A stretch of 64,000 nucleotides of DNA from Opitutales bacterium (GTDB lineage Bacteria; Verrucomicrobiota; Verrucomicrobiia; Opitutales; UBA2995), in assembly GCA_022824405.1 (NCBI GenBank), contig JAJDZZ010000058.1, forward strand, positions 1 through 64,000, given 5' to 3'. The first letter of the stretch is position 1. The number at the start of each line of letters is the position of its first letter. The position numbers and the translations under genes were made by a program. The notes beneath the pieces are model-generated. The model worked only from the letters and a program-made list of their open reading frames with translations. It was not told where the DNA came from and made no database searches. Below, one piece after another: positions 16,559 to 26,586 of the stretch.

Positions 16559-17629
16559 ATGACAAATCAAAGAAACACAGGGCCGTACTTAAATTCAAAC
16601 CGGATACGTGCAATTCTACTCATTGCCTCGAGTATCGGTTGGATTCCCATCCTCCCTGCCCAATCCCATGATCGCCACTACGAGGTGGATGAGGAAAATG
16701 CTCCAAAAGATGAATCCTCCGATTTGTCCGGACACGCCGCCGGGATTGCCATGGAAGAGGCCTCGGCTGCCCTTGAAGGCATGACCGATCACAGCCACGG
16801 AACCCGGATCGAGCTGGATCGGCAGGATATGCACGATTTTGGCATACGTATCGCACAAGCGGGGGGCGGCGCAATTTGGGATGAACTCACACTGCCCGGC
16901 GAAATCCGCATAAACGAAACGGCCGTGGCCCACGTCGGACCGCGTTTCGATGGCATTGTCACCTCCATCCACAGGCGCCTGGGCGAGTTTGTCCAAGCCG
17001 GGGATCTCCTGGCTGAAATGGAAAGCAATGAGACGCTGCGACCGTTCAAACTGGAAGCCTCCATAAGCGGCACCATTGTCCAATTTCACATCACCCAGGG
17101 AGAAAGCCTCGACGCCGGGGAATATGCCTACGTCATAGCCAATACCGAAACGGTATGGGCCGATTTGAAAGTCTATCAGCGCGATCTTCCGAAAGTGCGA
17201 AAGGACCAACGGGTCCGGATTTCTGCAGGCCACCAATTTCCAACCGTCGAAGGACAAATCGCCTACCTCGGACCGGTCGTAGACGAAGCGACGCGAACCG
17301 GTCTGGCTCGCGTGGTGCTGCCCAATCCCCATGGACTGTTTCGGGCCGGGCTGTTCATTACCGGCCGGATATCGCTGGAGGAGTTCCACGCGCCCGTGGT
17401 GGTACCCACTACCGCTTTGCACGAGGTAGACGGACGCCAAGTCGTTTACGCGGAGGTTGGAAAAGGTGAGGAATTTGAGGCTAGAACCGTAGACCTCGGT
17501 CGTCGCGACACCTTGCGCGCAGAAATCAGGCACGGCCTCGATCCGGGTGAGAATTACATTGTGGAAGGCGGATTTTTCCTCAAGGCGGATTCCCAGAAAC
17601 AGGAGTTCGGACAGGGCCACGCCCATTAA
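16559..17629 (+). CDS. RND efflux periplasmic adaptor (CusB/CzcB family)
   Basis: A 356-residue membrane-fusion protein. The ATG at 16559 is preferred because it lies 13 bases after the previous gene and starts an exported N terminus. A His/Asp/Glu-rich stretch (SHDRHYEVDEENAPKDESS and MTDHSHG) precedes the lipoyl/barrel-sandwich domain (HVGPRFDGIVTSIHRRLGEF, LEASISGTIVQFHITQGESL), a beta barrel and the membrane-proximal domain (PTTALHEVDGRQVVY). The hairpin is short, as in CzcB-type adaptors. The C terminus ends GQGHAH, and such histidine-rich ends may help hand metal to the pump. It overlaps nothing and precedes the pump gene by 19 bases. Confidence 0.93.
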   Translation: MTNQRNTGPYLNSNRIRAILLIASSIGWIPILPAQSHDRHYEVDEENAPKDESSDLSGHAAGIAMEEASAALEGMTDHSHGTRIELDRQDMHDFGIRIAQAGGGAIWDELTLPGEIRINETAVAHVGPRFDGIVTSIHRRLGEFVQAGDLLAEMESNETLRPFKLEASISGTIVQFHITQGESLDAGEYAYVIANTETVWADLKVYQRDLPKVRKDQRVRISAGHQFPTVEGQIAYLGPVVDEATRTGLARVVLPNPHGLFRAGLFITGRISLEEFHAPVVVPTTALHEVDGRQVVYAEVGKGEEFEARTVDLGRRDTLRAEIRHGLDPGENYIVEGGFFLKADSQKQEFGQGHAH

Positions 17630-17648
17630 GACAGTAAAGCTGGGCCAT

Positions 17649-20600
17649 ATGCATGCCATCATCGAATTTTCCCTTCGTTCGCGTTTGCTCGTAGCGACCC
17701 TGTCCTTCCTCCTGATGGGGGCCGGATACTGGGCCTACAAACAACTTCCCATCGACGCATTCCCCGACGTATCGCCAAATTTGGTGCAGGTCTTCACGGT
17801 TACCGAGGGCCTCGCGCCCGAAGAAATCGAGAAATTCGTCACTTACCCCGTGGAAACCGCTATGAACGGACTTCCCGGGGTTGAGAATATTCGATCGGTA
17901 TCGAACTTCGGACTCTCCGTCGTGAATGTCTATTTCGAGGATGGGATGGACATTTACTTGTGCCGCCAATTGGTAAGCGAACGACTCAATGAGGCGCGGG
18001 AAGCGATACCCGGAGGATTCGGCCAGCCGGAAATGGGCCCCATTTCGACCGGAATGGGGCTCATTCTATTCTACTACCTGGAAGATACCACGGGACGACA
18101 TTCCCTGATGGAGCTTCGTTCCATTCAGGATTGGCTAATCAAGTTTCACCTTCAAAACGTTCCCGGCGTTACCGAGGTACTGGGAATCGGCGGATTCGAG
18201 AAACAGTTCCTGGTAGAAGTCGATCCTCTTTCTCTCGAACGATACGGATTCACCGTGGGGGAAATCATCGAACGGATCGAAGCCAACAACCTCAACGTCG
18301 GGGCTCAGTTCATAGAGCGCAACAATGAGGAGTACGTGGTCCGTTCAGTAGGGCTGGCTACTTCCCTCCAGGATATCGGCTCCATTCTCCTCGGCAGCGA
18401 TGACGGCACCCCGCTGACCCTGGAGGACGTAGCGGAGATCAGGGAAGGCGCGGCCATTCGCCGCGGCCTTCAGTCGATGAACGGCGCCTCGGAAGTCGTC
18501 TCCGGCCAAGTCATAAAACTGTTCGGAACCAACGCATCGACAGTGATCGAGGCGGTGGAGGAGAAAATAGAACAGATTAACAAGAGTCTTCCCCAAGGGG
18601 TCAGGATCGTGCCCTATTACGAACAGAAGACCCTGGTGCAGGCGGCCATAAGAACGGTAACCTCGGCATTGGCGCAGGGGGTCGGGCTCGTCGCTTTGGT
18701 ACTTGTCGTGTTCATGGGTGGAATCCGTCCCACCCTCGTGGTGGCTTGCGCCCTTCCTTTCTCCGTCCTCTTCGCCACTCTCAGCATGCACTGGTTGGGC
18801 CTCTCCGCCAATCTGATGTCCCTCGGAGGGTTGGCCATCGCCATCGGAATGCTGGTGGATGGCTCCATCGTCATCGTGGAAAATATCGACCGCAAACTAA
18901 GGGTCGCGGATACGAATGCGGCTGAGCCCGAAATCATAGCCAAGGCCTGCCGGGAAGTGGCGCGACCCGTCGGGTTTGCCGTCGCCATCGTCATTCTCGT
19001 CTTTCTGCCAATTTTCACTTTGACTGGCGTCGAAGGCAAGACCTTCCGGCCTCTCGGCTACTCCATCGCGTTGGCCATGAGCGGAGCTTTGATCTTCGCT
19101 CTCGTGGTGGCGCCTGCCCTGTCCGGTTTCCTCATCGGGTCTCCCAGGAGAAGGCTTTCTCAGAAAGGGCAAAATCCCATCGTAGGTATCTTGCAAAAAC
19201 CCTATCGTCCCTTAGTGACGGGGCTCGTCAAAAACCGTTGGATCTCCGTGTCCATAGCGGTGGCTCTACTGGCCACAGGCGGTTGGGCCTTCCAAAGGCT
19301 CGGCACCGAGTTTGCCCCAAAACTGAATGAAGGCACCATTGTGGTGAAGCTGAGGATGGCTCCCTCGATTTCGTTAAATACCTCCAAACTGATGACCCAG
19401 GCGATCGAACGGAGGGTCCTCGAGGTGCCCGAGGTGACGAAGATCGTCACCCGTATCGGTCGCGGTGAAGTCGGAGCCCATGTCGATCCCATAAACGTGG
19501 CTGAACTCTACCTCAACATGACTCCGGCGGCGGACTGGCGGTGGCCCTATGATGGAGAAGCCATGGAGGATGTCATTCGCACCGCCATCGGCCATCCGCC
19601 GGGCATCGTTTTCAACTATACGCAGCCGATCGAGATGGCCGTCGACGAACTCCTCGAAGGCGTTCAAGCGGAATTGGCCGTCAAACTGTTCGGGGAAGAT
19701 CTGGATATCCTGGTGACTAAAGCAAACGAAATCGCATCCGTCCTCGCTACTGTGGACGGCGCTCGCGACGTGCAAGTCGACCAAGTGACGGGAACCCCTC
19801 AGTTGCTCATCCGAATCGACCGGGGAGCAGCGGCCCGCTACAACCTCAACGTGGCCGATGTTCAGCGCGTCATCGAAGTGGGAATAGGGGGCGCGGAAGC
19901 TGGAGAAATTTTTGAAGGCATACGGCGTTTCGAAATTCTGGTACGCTATCCGGCGCCGTATCGGTCAACCGCGAAAGCGATACGGGAGACACTCATCAGA
20001 ACGCCGGACGGAGCTCTTGTTCCCTTGGACGAAGTGGCTACGGTTGAAGAAATCGTGGGTCCGCGACAGATTACCCGTGAAGGCAGTCAACGCTTTTTAG
20101 CCATTCAATGCAATGTTTCGGGAAGGGACATTGGGAGCTTCGTGGGCGAAGCCGAAACCGTCCTTGCCGAGAAGGTGGAACTGCCGCCGGGTTACCTCAC
20201 GGTTTGGGGCGGTTCCTACAAACTACAGCAGGAGGCGAACAAGCGTTTCGCGGTGGTGATTCCACTGACGTTGCTGCTCGTTTTTCTGATGATCTACGCG
20301 GCGCTGGACTCCTTGCGCAACACGCTCCTGATTGTCCTGAATATTCCCTTGGCGCTCGTTGGCGGGGCGATCGCACTGTGGATCGGCGGGGAGAACCTCT
20401 CCGTCCCGGCTACCATAGGCTTTATTGCGCTCTTCGGGGTTGCAATGGGTAACGGGCTCGTGCTCATCACCTACATAAACCAATTGCTGCGTGAGGGGAT
20501 GGACCTCGATAGCGCCTCGATCGAGGCTGCCTGCCGTCGTTTACGCCCCGTCTTCATGACCGCGATAACAACCGGCCTCGGCCTGCTTCCCCTTCTCCTG

Positions 20601-20729
20601 GCATCGGGCACCGGAAGCGAGGTGCAGCGGCCGTTGGCAACCGTGGTTGTCGGCGGACTGGCGTCTTCAACCACCCTGACCCTCCTGGTTACTCCAGCGC
20701 TCTATAAATGGTTTTCCTCCAAAAAGTAG
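17649..20729 (+). CDS. Heavy-metal RND efflux pump (CusA/CzcA family)
   Basis: A 1026-residue inner-membrane proton/metal antiporter. The ATG at 17649 starts MHAIIEFSLRSRLLVA, the usual first helix of the heavy-metal RND group, followed by PIDAFPDVSPNLVQVFT and LAPEEIEKFVTYPVE, both family hallmarks. The fourth helix reads AIAIGMLVDGSIVIVENID; its acidic residue belongs to the proton relay. The central loop has EFAPKLNEGTIVVKLRMAPS. This helix is closer to divalent-cation pumps than to the DAAIVMIEN form of Cu/Ag pumps, but the metal cannot be fixed. A regulator such as a two-component pair is absent from the flanks. Confidence 0.95.
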   Translation: MHAIIEFSLRSRLLVATLSFLLMGAGYWAYKQLPIDAFPDVSPNLVQVFTVTEGLAPEEIEKFVTYPVETAMNGLPGVENIRSVSNFGLSVVNVYFEDGMDIYLCRQLVSERLNEAREAIPGGFGQPEMGPISTGMGLILFYYLEDTTGRHSLMELRSIQDWLIKFHLQNVPGVTEVLGIGGFEKQFLVEVDPLSLERYGFTVGEIIERIEANNLNVGAQFIERNNEEYVVRSVGLATSLQDIGSILLGSDDGTPLTLEDVAEIREGAAIRRGLQSMNGASEVVSGQVIKLFGTNASTVIEAVEEKIEQINKSLPQGVRIVPYYEQKTLVQAAIRTVTSALAQGVGLVALVLVVFMGGIRPTLVVACALPFSVLFATLSMHWLGLSANLMSLGGLAIAIGMLVDGSIVIVENIDRKLRVADTNAAEPEIIAKACREVARPVGFAVAIVILVFLPIFTLTGVEGKTFRPLGYSIALAMSGALIFALVVAPALSGFLIGSPRRRLSQKGQNPIVGILQKPYRPLVTGLVKNRWISVSIAVALLATGGWAFQRLGTEFAPKLNEGTIVVKLRMAPSISLNTSKLMTQAIERRVLEVPEVTKIVTRIGRGEVGAHVDPINVAELYLNMTPAADWRWPYDGEAMEDVIRTAIGHPPGIVFNYTQPIEMAVDELLEGVQAELAVKLFGEDLDILVTKANEIASVLATVDGARDVQVDQVTGTPQLLIRIDRGAAARYNLNVADVQRVIEVGIGGAEAGEIFEGIRRFEILVRYPAPYRSTAKAIRETLIRTPDGALVPLDEVATVEEIVGPRQITREGSQRFLAIQCNVSGRDIGSFVGEAETVLAEKVELPPGYLTVWGGSYKLQQEANKRFAVVIPLTLLLVFLMIYAALDSLRNTLLIVLNIPLALVGGAIALWIGGENLSVPATIGFIALFGVAMGNGLVLITYINQLLREGMDLDSASIEAACRRLRPVFMTAITTGLGLLPLLLASGTGSEVQRPLATVVVGGLASSTTLTLLVTPALYKWFSSKK

Positions 20730-20818
20730 TTGAAACCGAGCCGTCTCATTAACCTTGCCGTGGGCTCCCGCATATTCCGGCACGGAAGAAATCCAACGAA
20801 TTTCACACAATGGGTGGG

Positions 20819-22084
20819 CTATGGCTTTTTCAGGAGGACGATGCGATTGGTGTTGGTTCCTTTTTTCAGATTGGATACCCCCCAGCAATTTGAGGTTTTG
20901 GTAAAGGCCTGATCGTTTATGAGCACCAAAATCGGGATCAATCCCGCCCGCTCCGCCGCCGGGATTACGTGGTCCTCGAGTTTGACTTTTCCATTGCGCA
21001 CCTCTCCCACTTCGAAGGCGACGTATCCCCCCTTTTTCAGCAATACGAACATCCGCCTGAATGCCTGAGTCATGGCCTTGCTCCAAGCTTCGATATTTCT
21101 CAATATCCAAATAGGAATTGTGCCGGGATCGATGTGGTTGAACCAGCACCTCAGCCAATTGTCTCTGGCATAATCGACCACGTCCAGAAATGGAGGAGAC
21201 GTTACCACCAGTGAAACGGACCCCCGCCTGACTCCCTTTATTTCCGGGGCGGACCCAATGATTATCCTGCTCTTTTCGCCATAGGTTTCAAACCGGGTCA
21301 AATCCTCAAGAGAAACGTGCCGGAGGAGCGATTTGCTTTTTCTCAGGATGAGTTCCTCGACGTTCCGGTAGTCCGGAACCTGGCCCCGCTTGGCGTTGAT
21401 TTCCCTTTGCCTGTCTACGGACACGGCTTGATTGGGAGGGAGGGTGTAAACGGAAAGAAAACCTGTCGAATGGCCCGTCAGGCGATTGGTGGCGACCATC
21501 CGAATCCAATTGTCCGTAGCATCGGCCCCGTTTCCCTTCTTATGAAAATAACTGCGAAGGGCGCACAGTTCCCGCAGCGTTTTCTCATGGTAGAAGACGC
21601 TTAATTCCTCGGGAACCTCGCCCTTGAATTCCCCGATCAATTTATTCAGGCGGGCGGCAATTCGGGGCAGTCCGGGCGGGTTCAGCCTCGGACCGCAAAT
21701 TACCTTGCTGAGGGGATTGACGTCGCAGCCTATGGCAAATCGATTTCTTAGAACCGATTCGATCAGGGTGGTGCCCCGGCCCATGAACGGGTCCAGGACC
21801 GTATCTCCTTCGGTCGTCAACCGGTCTATGAAAAACCGGGGCAATTGCGGTTTGAAACAGGCCCGGTAGGAAACTTCGTGCAGGCTGTGGGCCGCGCGTT
21901 GCTTTGAAGTCCAGAATTCGTTGACGTAGACGGGGACCGGTTGTTTCCCCACGTGAATGCGGTAGGTTTGGGTGGAAGTTCCAAACGCATTGAAATTTTC
22001 AATCCACGATACGAAATCATGGGTGGTTCGGTCCTTTTCCCGGACCTCGATAGCAGGAAATAATTCCAGGTTTACGGATTTCAT
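20819..22084 (-). CDS. Orphan DNA methyltransferase (N6-adenine or N4-cytosine)
   Basis: A 421-residue amino-methyltransferase. The SAM-binding motif DPFMGRGTTLIES is at about residues 98-110 and the catalytic motif TSPPFLDVVDY at about 295-305, followed by FEVGEVRNGKV. Motif I comes first with nearly 190 residues, probably the target-recognition part, between it and the catalytic motif, which resembles the alpha-type order. SPPF rather than DPPY favours N4-cytosine or an unusual adenine enzyme. No restriction endonuclease or specificity subunit lies beside it, so it may be a solitary regulatory or phage-derived enzyme. It converges on the RND pump gene. Confidence 0.88.
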   Translation of the reverse strand: MKSVNLELFPAIEVREKDRTTHDFVSWIENFNAFGTSTQTYRIHVGKQPVPVYVNEFWTSKQRAAHSLHEVSYRACFKPQLPRFFIDRLTTEGDTVLDPFMGRGTTLIESVLRNRFAIGCDVNPLSKVICGPRLNPPGLPRIAARLNKLIGEFKGEVPEELSVFYHEKTLRELCALRSYFHKKGNGADATDNWIRMVATNRLTGHSTGFLSVYTLPPNQAVSVDRQREINAKRGQVPDYRNVEELILRKSKSLLRHVSLEDLTRFETYGEKSRIIIGSAPEIKGVRRGSVSLVVTSPPFLDVVDYARDNWLRCWFNHIDPGTIPIWILRNIEAWSKAMTQAFRRMFVLLKKGGYVAFEVGEVRNGKVKLEDHVIPAAERAGLIPILVLINDQAFTKTSNCWGVSNLKKGTNTNRIVLLKKP

Positions 22085-22348
22085 CGGGGTATGGCTGGTA
22101 GCATCATGCCAAGTTTTTATCTACCACGGAATACCCCGATGGTCACGGATGGAATTCGATCTGCAACGGAGGGCGGGTTTTCCAACCTGCCTGATTGTCC
22201 TGGTCCCGTCAGGATCGCGGCGTGAAACGCGGATCTCTGCCGTGTGAAGACCCATTCCTGAGAGCGATGGATATGAAGCGAAAGCATGACCCAATATTTT
22301 GGTTTCCCGGTCATTGAACACACGACCCATTTTCCCATACTGAGGCGC

Positions 22349-23809
22349 ATGTTGAATAATAATGGCAGGCAGGGCGTGAACTTCTTCGCTTGGTATCTTT
22401 GGATTGCATTCCTCCCGCTGCCGATCCTCGGTTTCCGGGGCGCCGAGGCGAATGAGGGAGAGAAACCGAACGTTTTGTTCATCATCGCGGATGACTTGAG
22501 GCCCGATCTCGGCGCTTATGGCGATCCCATAGCCCATACTCCCAACCTCGATCGGTTGGCCGTCCGGTCCCTGGTTTTCGAGCGCGCCTATTGTCAAAAG
22601 GCGGTGTGCTGGCCATCGAGAAACAGTTTCTTCTCCGGGTTGATGCCGGGCAGCCTGGGTCCAAATACCAATGCTCGAAACACCTTTCGCCTGGACCGTC
22701 CCGACATTGTCGCCTTGCCCCAGTTGTTTAAGAAACACGGGTGGCACACCCGAGGATTTGGCAAGATTCTGCACAATGGCCAGGATGATCCGGCATCCTG
22801 GTCGGAACCGCATTTCGAGCCCGAGCCCTTGCACTACGCGGCTCCGGAGAATTTCGGCAAACATCCCGTCATCAATCGGGTGCTTGGGGAAAACCGGGTC
22901 AATCCGCTCTTTGAGGCGGCCGACGTGGAAGACGAAGCTTACGAGGATGGATTGACGGCACGGGCGGTTCGGAAGGCGATTCGGGAATCTGCCCACCGCA
23001 AGAAGCCCTTTTTCATGATGGTCGGATTCCACAAACCGCATACGCCCTTCAACGCGCCCAAAAAATATTGGGATCTTTACGATCGGGGAAAAATCCCCTT
23101 GGCGGAATACCCGAATCCTCCAATCGATGCCGTAGAAATGTATTCCGTGCATCCCTGGCTCTATGTCCGGAGCTTCAAGGATATCCCGCGGGAGGGTCCC
23201 ATGCCGGATGAAATGGCCCGGGAAATCAAGCATGCCTACTATGCCTGTATCAGTTACATCGATGCCTTGGTGGGGGATATTCTGGAGGAGTTGGAAGCAT
23301 CCGGTCAGAGCGACAATACGTTGGTCCTATTTACTTCCGACCACGGTTATCAACTCGGAGACCATGGGCTTTGGTCGAAGCACACCAACTTCGAATTGGC
23401 CACCCGTGTCCCTCTCATGATATCTTTTCCGGGATCAGGTGTCGGCGGTGAGTCGACCGCCGCCTTGGTCGAACTGGTCGACCTCTATCCCACCCTGGCC
23501 GAATGGTGCGGTTTGCCGCAACCGGACCACCTGGAAGGCCGGAGCTTCGTGTCCGTATTGAAACAACCATCCGAGAAGGGCAGGGCCAGCGCATACAGCG
23601 AGTATTCCCGGAATGGCGCGCGCGGTCGATCCATCCGGACTGAAATTTACCGCTACGTCGAATGGCTGGACCAAGAGAATGGAGAGGTTGTAGGGAGGGA
23701 ACTCTACGACCATGAGAACGATCCCGGGGAAAATGTGAACGTGGCCGGGAGAGAAGGGTATGGAGAGACGGTGGTGAAATTGTCGGGGTGGCTGGAGGAA
23801 ATAAGGTAG
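22349..23809 (+). CDS. Sulfatase (iduronate-2-sulfatase-like)
   Basis: About 486 residues from the ATG at 22349; a start at 22286 would add 21 residues. An N-terminal signal segment (about 8-32) is followed by PNVLFIIADDLRPD with the metal-binding aspartates (about 48-49), the formylglycine signature CWPSR with its cysteine near 87, GKILHNG, GFHKPHTPF and TSDHGYQLGDHGLWSKHT. This set matches family S1 sulfatases of the iduronate-2-sulfatase type that remove sulfate from sulfated glycans outside the cytoplasm. The cysteine form needs a formylglycine-generating or anaerobic maturase, not encoded here. It fits a marine polysaccharide degrader. Confidence 0.93.
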   Translation: MLNNNGRQGVNFFAWYLWIAFLPLPILGFRGAEANEGEKPNVLFIIADDLRPDLGAYGDPIAHTPNLDRLAVRSLVFERAYCQKAVCWPSRNSFFSGLMPGSLGPNTNARNTFRLDRPDIVALPQLFKKHGWHTRGFGKILHNGQDDPASWSEPHFEPEPLHYAAPENFGKHPVINRVLGENRVNPLFEAADVEDEAYEDGLTARAVRKAIRESAHRKKPFFMMVGFHKPHTPFNAPKKYWDLYDRGKIPLAEYPNPPIDAVEMYSVHPWLYVRSFKDIPREGPMPDEMAREIKHAYYACISYIDALVGDILEELEASGQSDNTLVLFTSDHGYQLGDHGLWSKHTNFELATRVPLMISFPGSGVGGESTAALVELVDLYPTLAEWCGLPQPDHLEGRSFVSVLKQPSEKGRASAYSEYSRNGARGRSIRTEIYRYVEWLDQENGEVVGRELYDHENDPGENVNVAGREGYGETVVKLSGWLEEIR

Positions 23810-23911
23810 CCCAGGACGTGTTTTCACAGTGGAAAATTTCTGGCAAATTTCCAGGACCCTACACCCGTACCGTCAATCGGGTCGGAACCAAAAAATCACA
23901 AAATTTGCAAA

Positions 23912-25093
23912 TCATACCAAAATCTCGGCCGGAAAGGAGTCGGGTTGCCGGCATTTCGGTGAGGTTTCGGTAGCGTAACGGAATAATTTTCCCTCAAAAT
24001 TCTTCAGGACGATTTCATCCTTTGAGACGCGCTCCACGTAATTGGGATTGATGGGAATTTTGCCACCGCCCTTGGGCGCATCGATCACGTACTGGGGAAT
24101 CGCGTAGCCGGAAGTGTGGCCCTGGAGACCCCGGATTATTTCTATCCCCTTTTCGATATCCACCTTGAAGTGGCTGCTACCGGTGATGGCATCGAGTTGG
24201 TAGAGGTAGTAAGGCCTGACCCGCATTTGCAGTAGGCGGTGGACCAAGTCCTTCATGGTCTCGATATCGTCGTTCACCCCTTTCAATAAAACCGATTGGT
24301 TTCCCAGGGGGACACCGGCCCTGGCCAATCTGTCGCATGCCGCTTTCAGTTCCCAGGTGCATTCGCGCGGATGATTGACGTGTATGCTCATCCATACGGG
24401 TTCATGCCTGGTCAGGATTTGGCAAAGCGCCGGGGTTATTCTTTGTGGAAGAAAAACGGGAATGCGCGACCCGATGCGGATAAATTGAATGTGCTCAATT
24501 TGTTGAAGCCGTCCCAGGAGGCGATCGATTTTGTTATCGGAGAGCAGGAGGGGATCGCCGCCGCTGATCAGGACGTCGCGGATATTCTTATTGGATTCCA
24601 GGTACGCGAAAGCCTCCTCGATCCGGGGATGGAAATCGTATCCCTGGCTATTGCTGACCATTCTGCTGCGGGTGCAATAGCGGCAGTAGGCGGCGCAGCG
24701 GTCGGTAACCAGGAAGAGCACCCTGTCGGGATAGCGGTGAACCAAGCCCGGCACGACCAGGTGGCTGTCTTCCCCCAGGGGATCCGGGGACTCCCAGGGA
24801 GCCACCGTCATCTCGTCGCCCCGGGGAATCACCTGCTTGCGTATGGGGCAGTCCTTGTCTTCCCGGTCGATGAGATTGAAAAAGTAGGGCGTGATGGCCA
24901 GAGCGAGTTTTTGATTGGCGAAACGGCATCCCTTCCTCTCCTGTTCGGTGAGGGTCATATGGGACTCCAATTGTGGCAGGGTGGTGATCCGATTGCGCAA
25001 CTGCCACCCCCAGTTTTTCCAATTGTCTTCCGGCAGGTCGGACCAGATTCCCTGACCCTGAAACCAATAGGGAGCATTTTTCTTTGAGGCCAT
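23912..25093 (-). CDS. KamA-family radical SAM aminomutase
   Basis: 393 residues from the ATG at 25093 (MASKKNAPYWFQ); a longer reading adds 22 residues with no support. CAAYCRYC at about 133-140 holds the three cysteines of the 4Fe-4S cluster that cleaves SAM, ISGGDPLLL the SAM-binding loop, and HVNHPRECT and the lysine of YVIDAPKGGGK are PLP/substrate features of lysine 2,3-aminomutase. The protein could make beta-lysine as a compatible solute or, like EpmB, act on elongation factor P. It is longer than EpmB and no epmA is seen, which favours a free-lysine enzyme. It is convergent with the sulfatase. Confidence 0.88.
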   Translation of the reverse strand: MASKKNAPYWFQGQGIWSDLPEDNWKNWGWQLRNRITTLPQLESHMTLTEQERKGCRFANQKLALAITPYFFNLIDREDKDCPIRKQVIPRGDEMTVAPWESPDPLGEDSHLVVPGLVHRYPDRVLFLVTDRCAAYCRYCTRSRMVSNSQGYDFHPRIEEAFAYLESNKNIRDVLISGGDPLLLSDNKIDRLLGRLQQIEHIQFIRIGSRIPVFLPQRITPALCQILTRHEPVWMSIHVNHPRECTWELKAACDRLARAGVPLGNQSVLLKGVNDDIETMKDLVHRLLQMRVRPYYLYQLDAITGSSHFKVDIEKGIEIIRGLQGHTSGYAIPQYVIDAPKGGGKIPINPNYVERVSKDEIVLKNFEGKLFRYATETSPKCRQPDSFPAEILV

Positions 25094-25264
25094 GTGTTCG
25101 AGTTTTATGGGTTTTGAGAGAGGCTGCCCATGAGGATGGAAAAGGCAAATCGAAACCAATTGTTTCGGTTAAGCGATGCCCGTCGGGGCCATGCCTTGTA
25201 ATCTTGACACAGCTTGCCCAGTCAACCGATTCAAGGCTCAACTTCTTATTCCAGGAGCTTTTCC

Positions 25265-25350
25265 ACATCCGCCATGGGGTCGGTCCTGGAATTTCAAGAT
25301 GGGGACATGTCAAAAATCCAGGAGCTGACCCGACGGAAATGCACGGTTAC
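25265..25350. repeat. Dispersed palindromic repeat family B, copy 1
   Basis: An 86-base element in the divergent gap between the aminomutase gene and carA. Arms built on GGTCGGTCCTGGAATTT and AAAATCCAGGAGCTGACC enclose the loop AAGATGGGGACATGTC. The element recurs at 39813-39900, where the arm core CCTGGA/TCCAGG has become CCTTGA/TCAAGG, i.e. pairing was kept. The rest of the 326-base gap (25094-25419) shows nothing else. Confidence 0.8.
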
Positions 25351-25419
25351 ATGAAATGAATGCGGCGCGGGCGAGAATTAGATTGCAGGCCTTGCTCCGG
25401 CCCTTTTCCTAGTCCGCTA

Positions 25420-26586
25420 ATGTCGGTCTCAGGTTCCGGAGTTTTAGCGTTCGAGGACGGAAGCGTGTTTCGTGGGATGGCTTTCGGAGCCACCCGGACC
25501 GTTTCCGGAGAGGGCGTCTTCAATACCAGTATGACCGGGTACCAGGAAATTCTGACCGATCCATCGTATTTTGGCCAGATCGTCACCATGACGGCCCCTC
25601 AAATTGGCAATTACGGGATCAACCCCGAGGATGAGGAATCGGATGGAGCCAAGGTTTTGGGCTTTGTGGTAAGGGATCTGAGCCCTAACACCAGCAATTG
25701 GAGGAGTCGTGAGGATTTGGCCAACTATTTGTCCCGGCAGGGCATTCCGGGATTGTCCGGGGTAGATACCCGCACCATTACCAAGCGGTTGCGTGTTCGA
25801 GGCGCCCTGAAGGCTTGTCTATCAACCGAGGGTATCGGTGACGAGGAAGCGATTGAAAAAGCCAGGAACTGGCCGGGCCTGGTCGGGGTGGATTACGTGA
25901 AGGAGGTTTCCTGCAAGGAGCCCTTCCGATGGGACGCATCGGGGAAAGAAACCATTCCCTTCACCGTAAAGGGGACACAATTGCAGCCGCCCCATCTGGA
26001 CCGACCTCTCTATCGGGTAGTGGCTTTCGATTTGGGAGCCAAATTCAATATTTTCCGCAAACTGCGTCATCATGGTTTCGAGGTGGAGGTGGTGCCGGCC
26101 GGGACCCCGGCTGAAGCGGTGCTGGAACGTCGGCCTCACGGGGTGTTTTTATCGAATGGACCGGGCGATCCCGCCGCCGTCACCTATGTGCATGGAACCG
26201 TCTCCCGACTTATCGAACAATTGCCCACTTTTGGAATCTGCCTGGGACATCAGATGATTACCCACGCCTTGGGCGCCCGAACCTTCAAGTTGAAGTTCGG
26301 CCACCGAGGCGGCAACCAACCGGTCAAGAATCTCGAAACGGGCAAAGTATCGATTACCTCCCAGAACCACGGATTCGCCTCCACTCCGGCCGAATTGGAA
26401 AACCGGGGCGCCATTGTGACCGAGATCAATTTGAACGATGAAACGGTGGAGGGTCTCCGGCACAAGGAATTGCCCGTGTTTTCGGTGCAGTATCACCCGG
26501 AAGCGTCACCCGGCCCCCATGATTCCGACCCGCTATTCGATGACTTTTACCAAATGGTGGCGAAATATGCCGGTCAGGGCAGTTGA
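25420..26586 (+). CDS. carA: Carbamoyl-phosphate synthase small (glutaminase) subunit
   Basis: 388 residues from the ATG at 25420. The N-terminal CPSase domain has [18 protein letters not shown] and [16 protein letters not shown], and the class I glutamine amidotransferase domain has [17 protein letters not shown] with the nucleophilic cysteine near residue 274 and [14 protein letters not shown] with the His and Glu. It releases ammonia from glutamine for CarB, feeding arginine and pyrimidine synthesis. carB is not in the window. The 3' end overlaps the end of kdsB by 13 bases on the opposite strand. Confidence 0.97.
   Translation: MSVSGSGVLAFEDGSVFRGMAFGATRTVSGEGVFNTSMTGYQEILTDPSYFGQIVTMTAPQIGNYGINPEDEESDGAKVLGFVVRDLSPNTSNWRSREDLANYLSRQGIPGLSGVDTRTITKRLRVRGALKACLSTEGIGDEEAIEKARNWPGLVGVDYVKEVSCKEPFRWDASGKETIPFTVKGTQLQPPHLDRPLYRVVAFDLGAKFNIFRKLRHHGFEVEVVPAGTPAEAVLERRPHGVFLSNGPGDPAAVTYVHGTVSRLIEQLPTFGICLGHQMITHALGARTFKLKFGHRGGNQPVKNLETGKVSITSQNHGFASTPAELENRGAIVTEINLNDETVEGLRHKELPVFSVQYHPEASPGPHDSDPLFDDFYQMVAKYAGQGS

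Noticed and set aside
23830-23853. TGGAAAATTTCTGGCAAATT followed by TCCA as a two-way terminator between the sulfatase and aminomutase genes.
   Set aside because: The stem needs a bulge and is AT-rich, and no T run follows on either strand; it may still be a weak hairpin.
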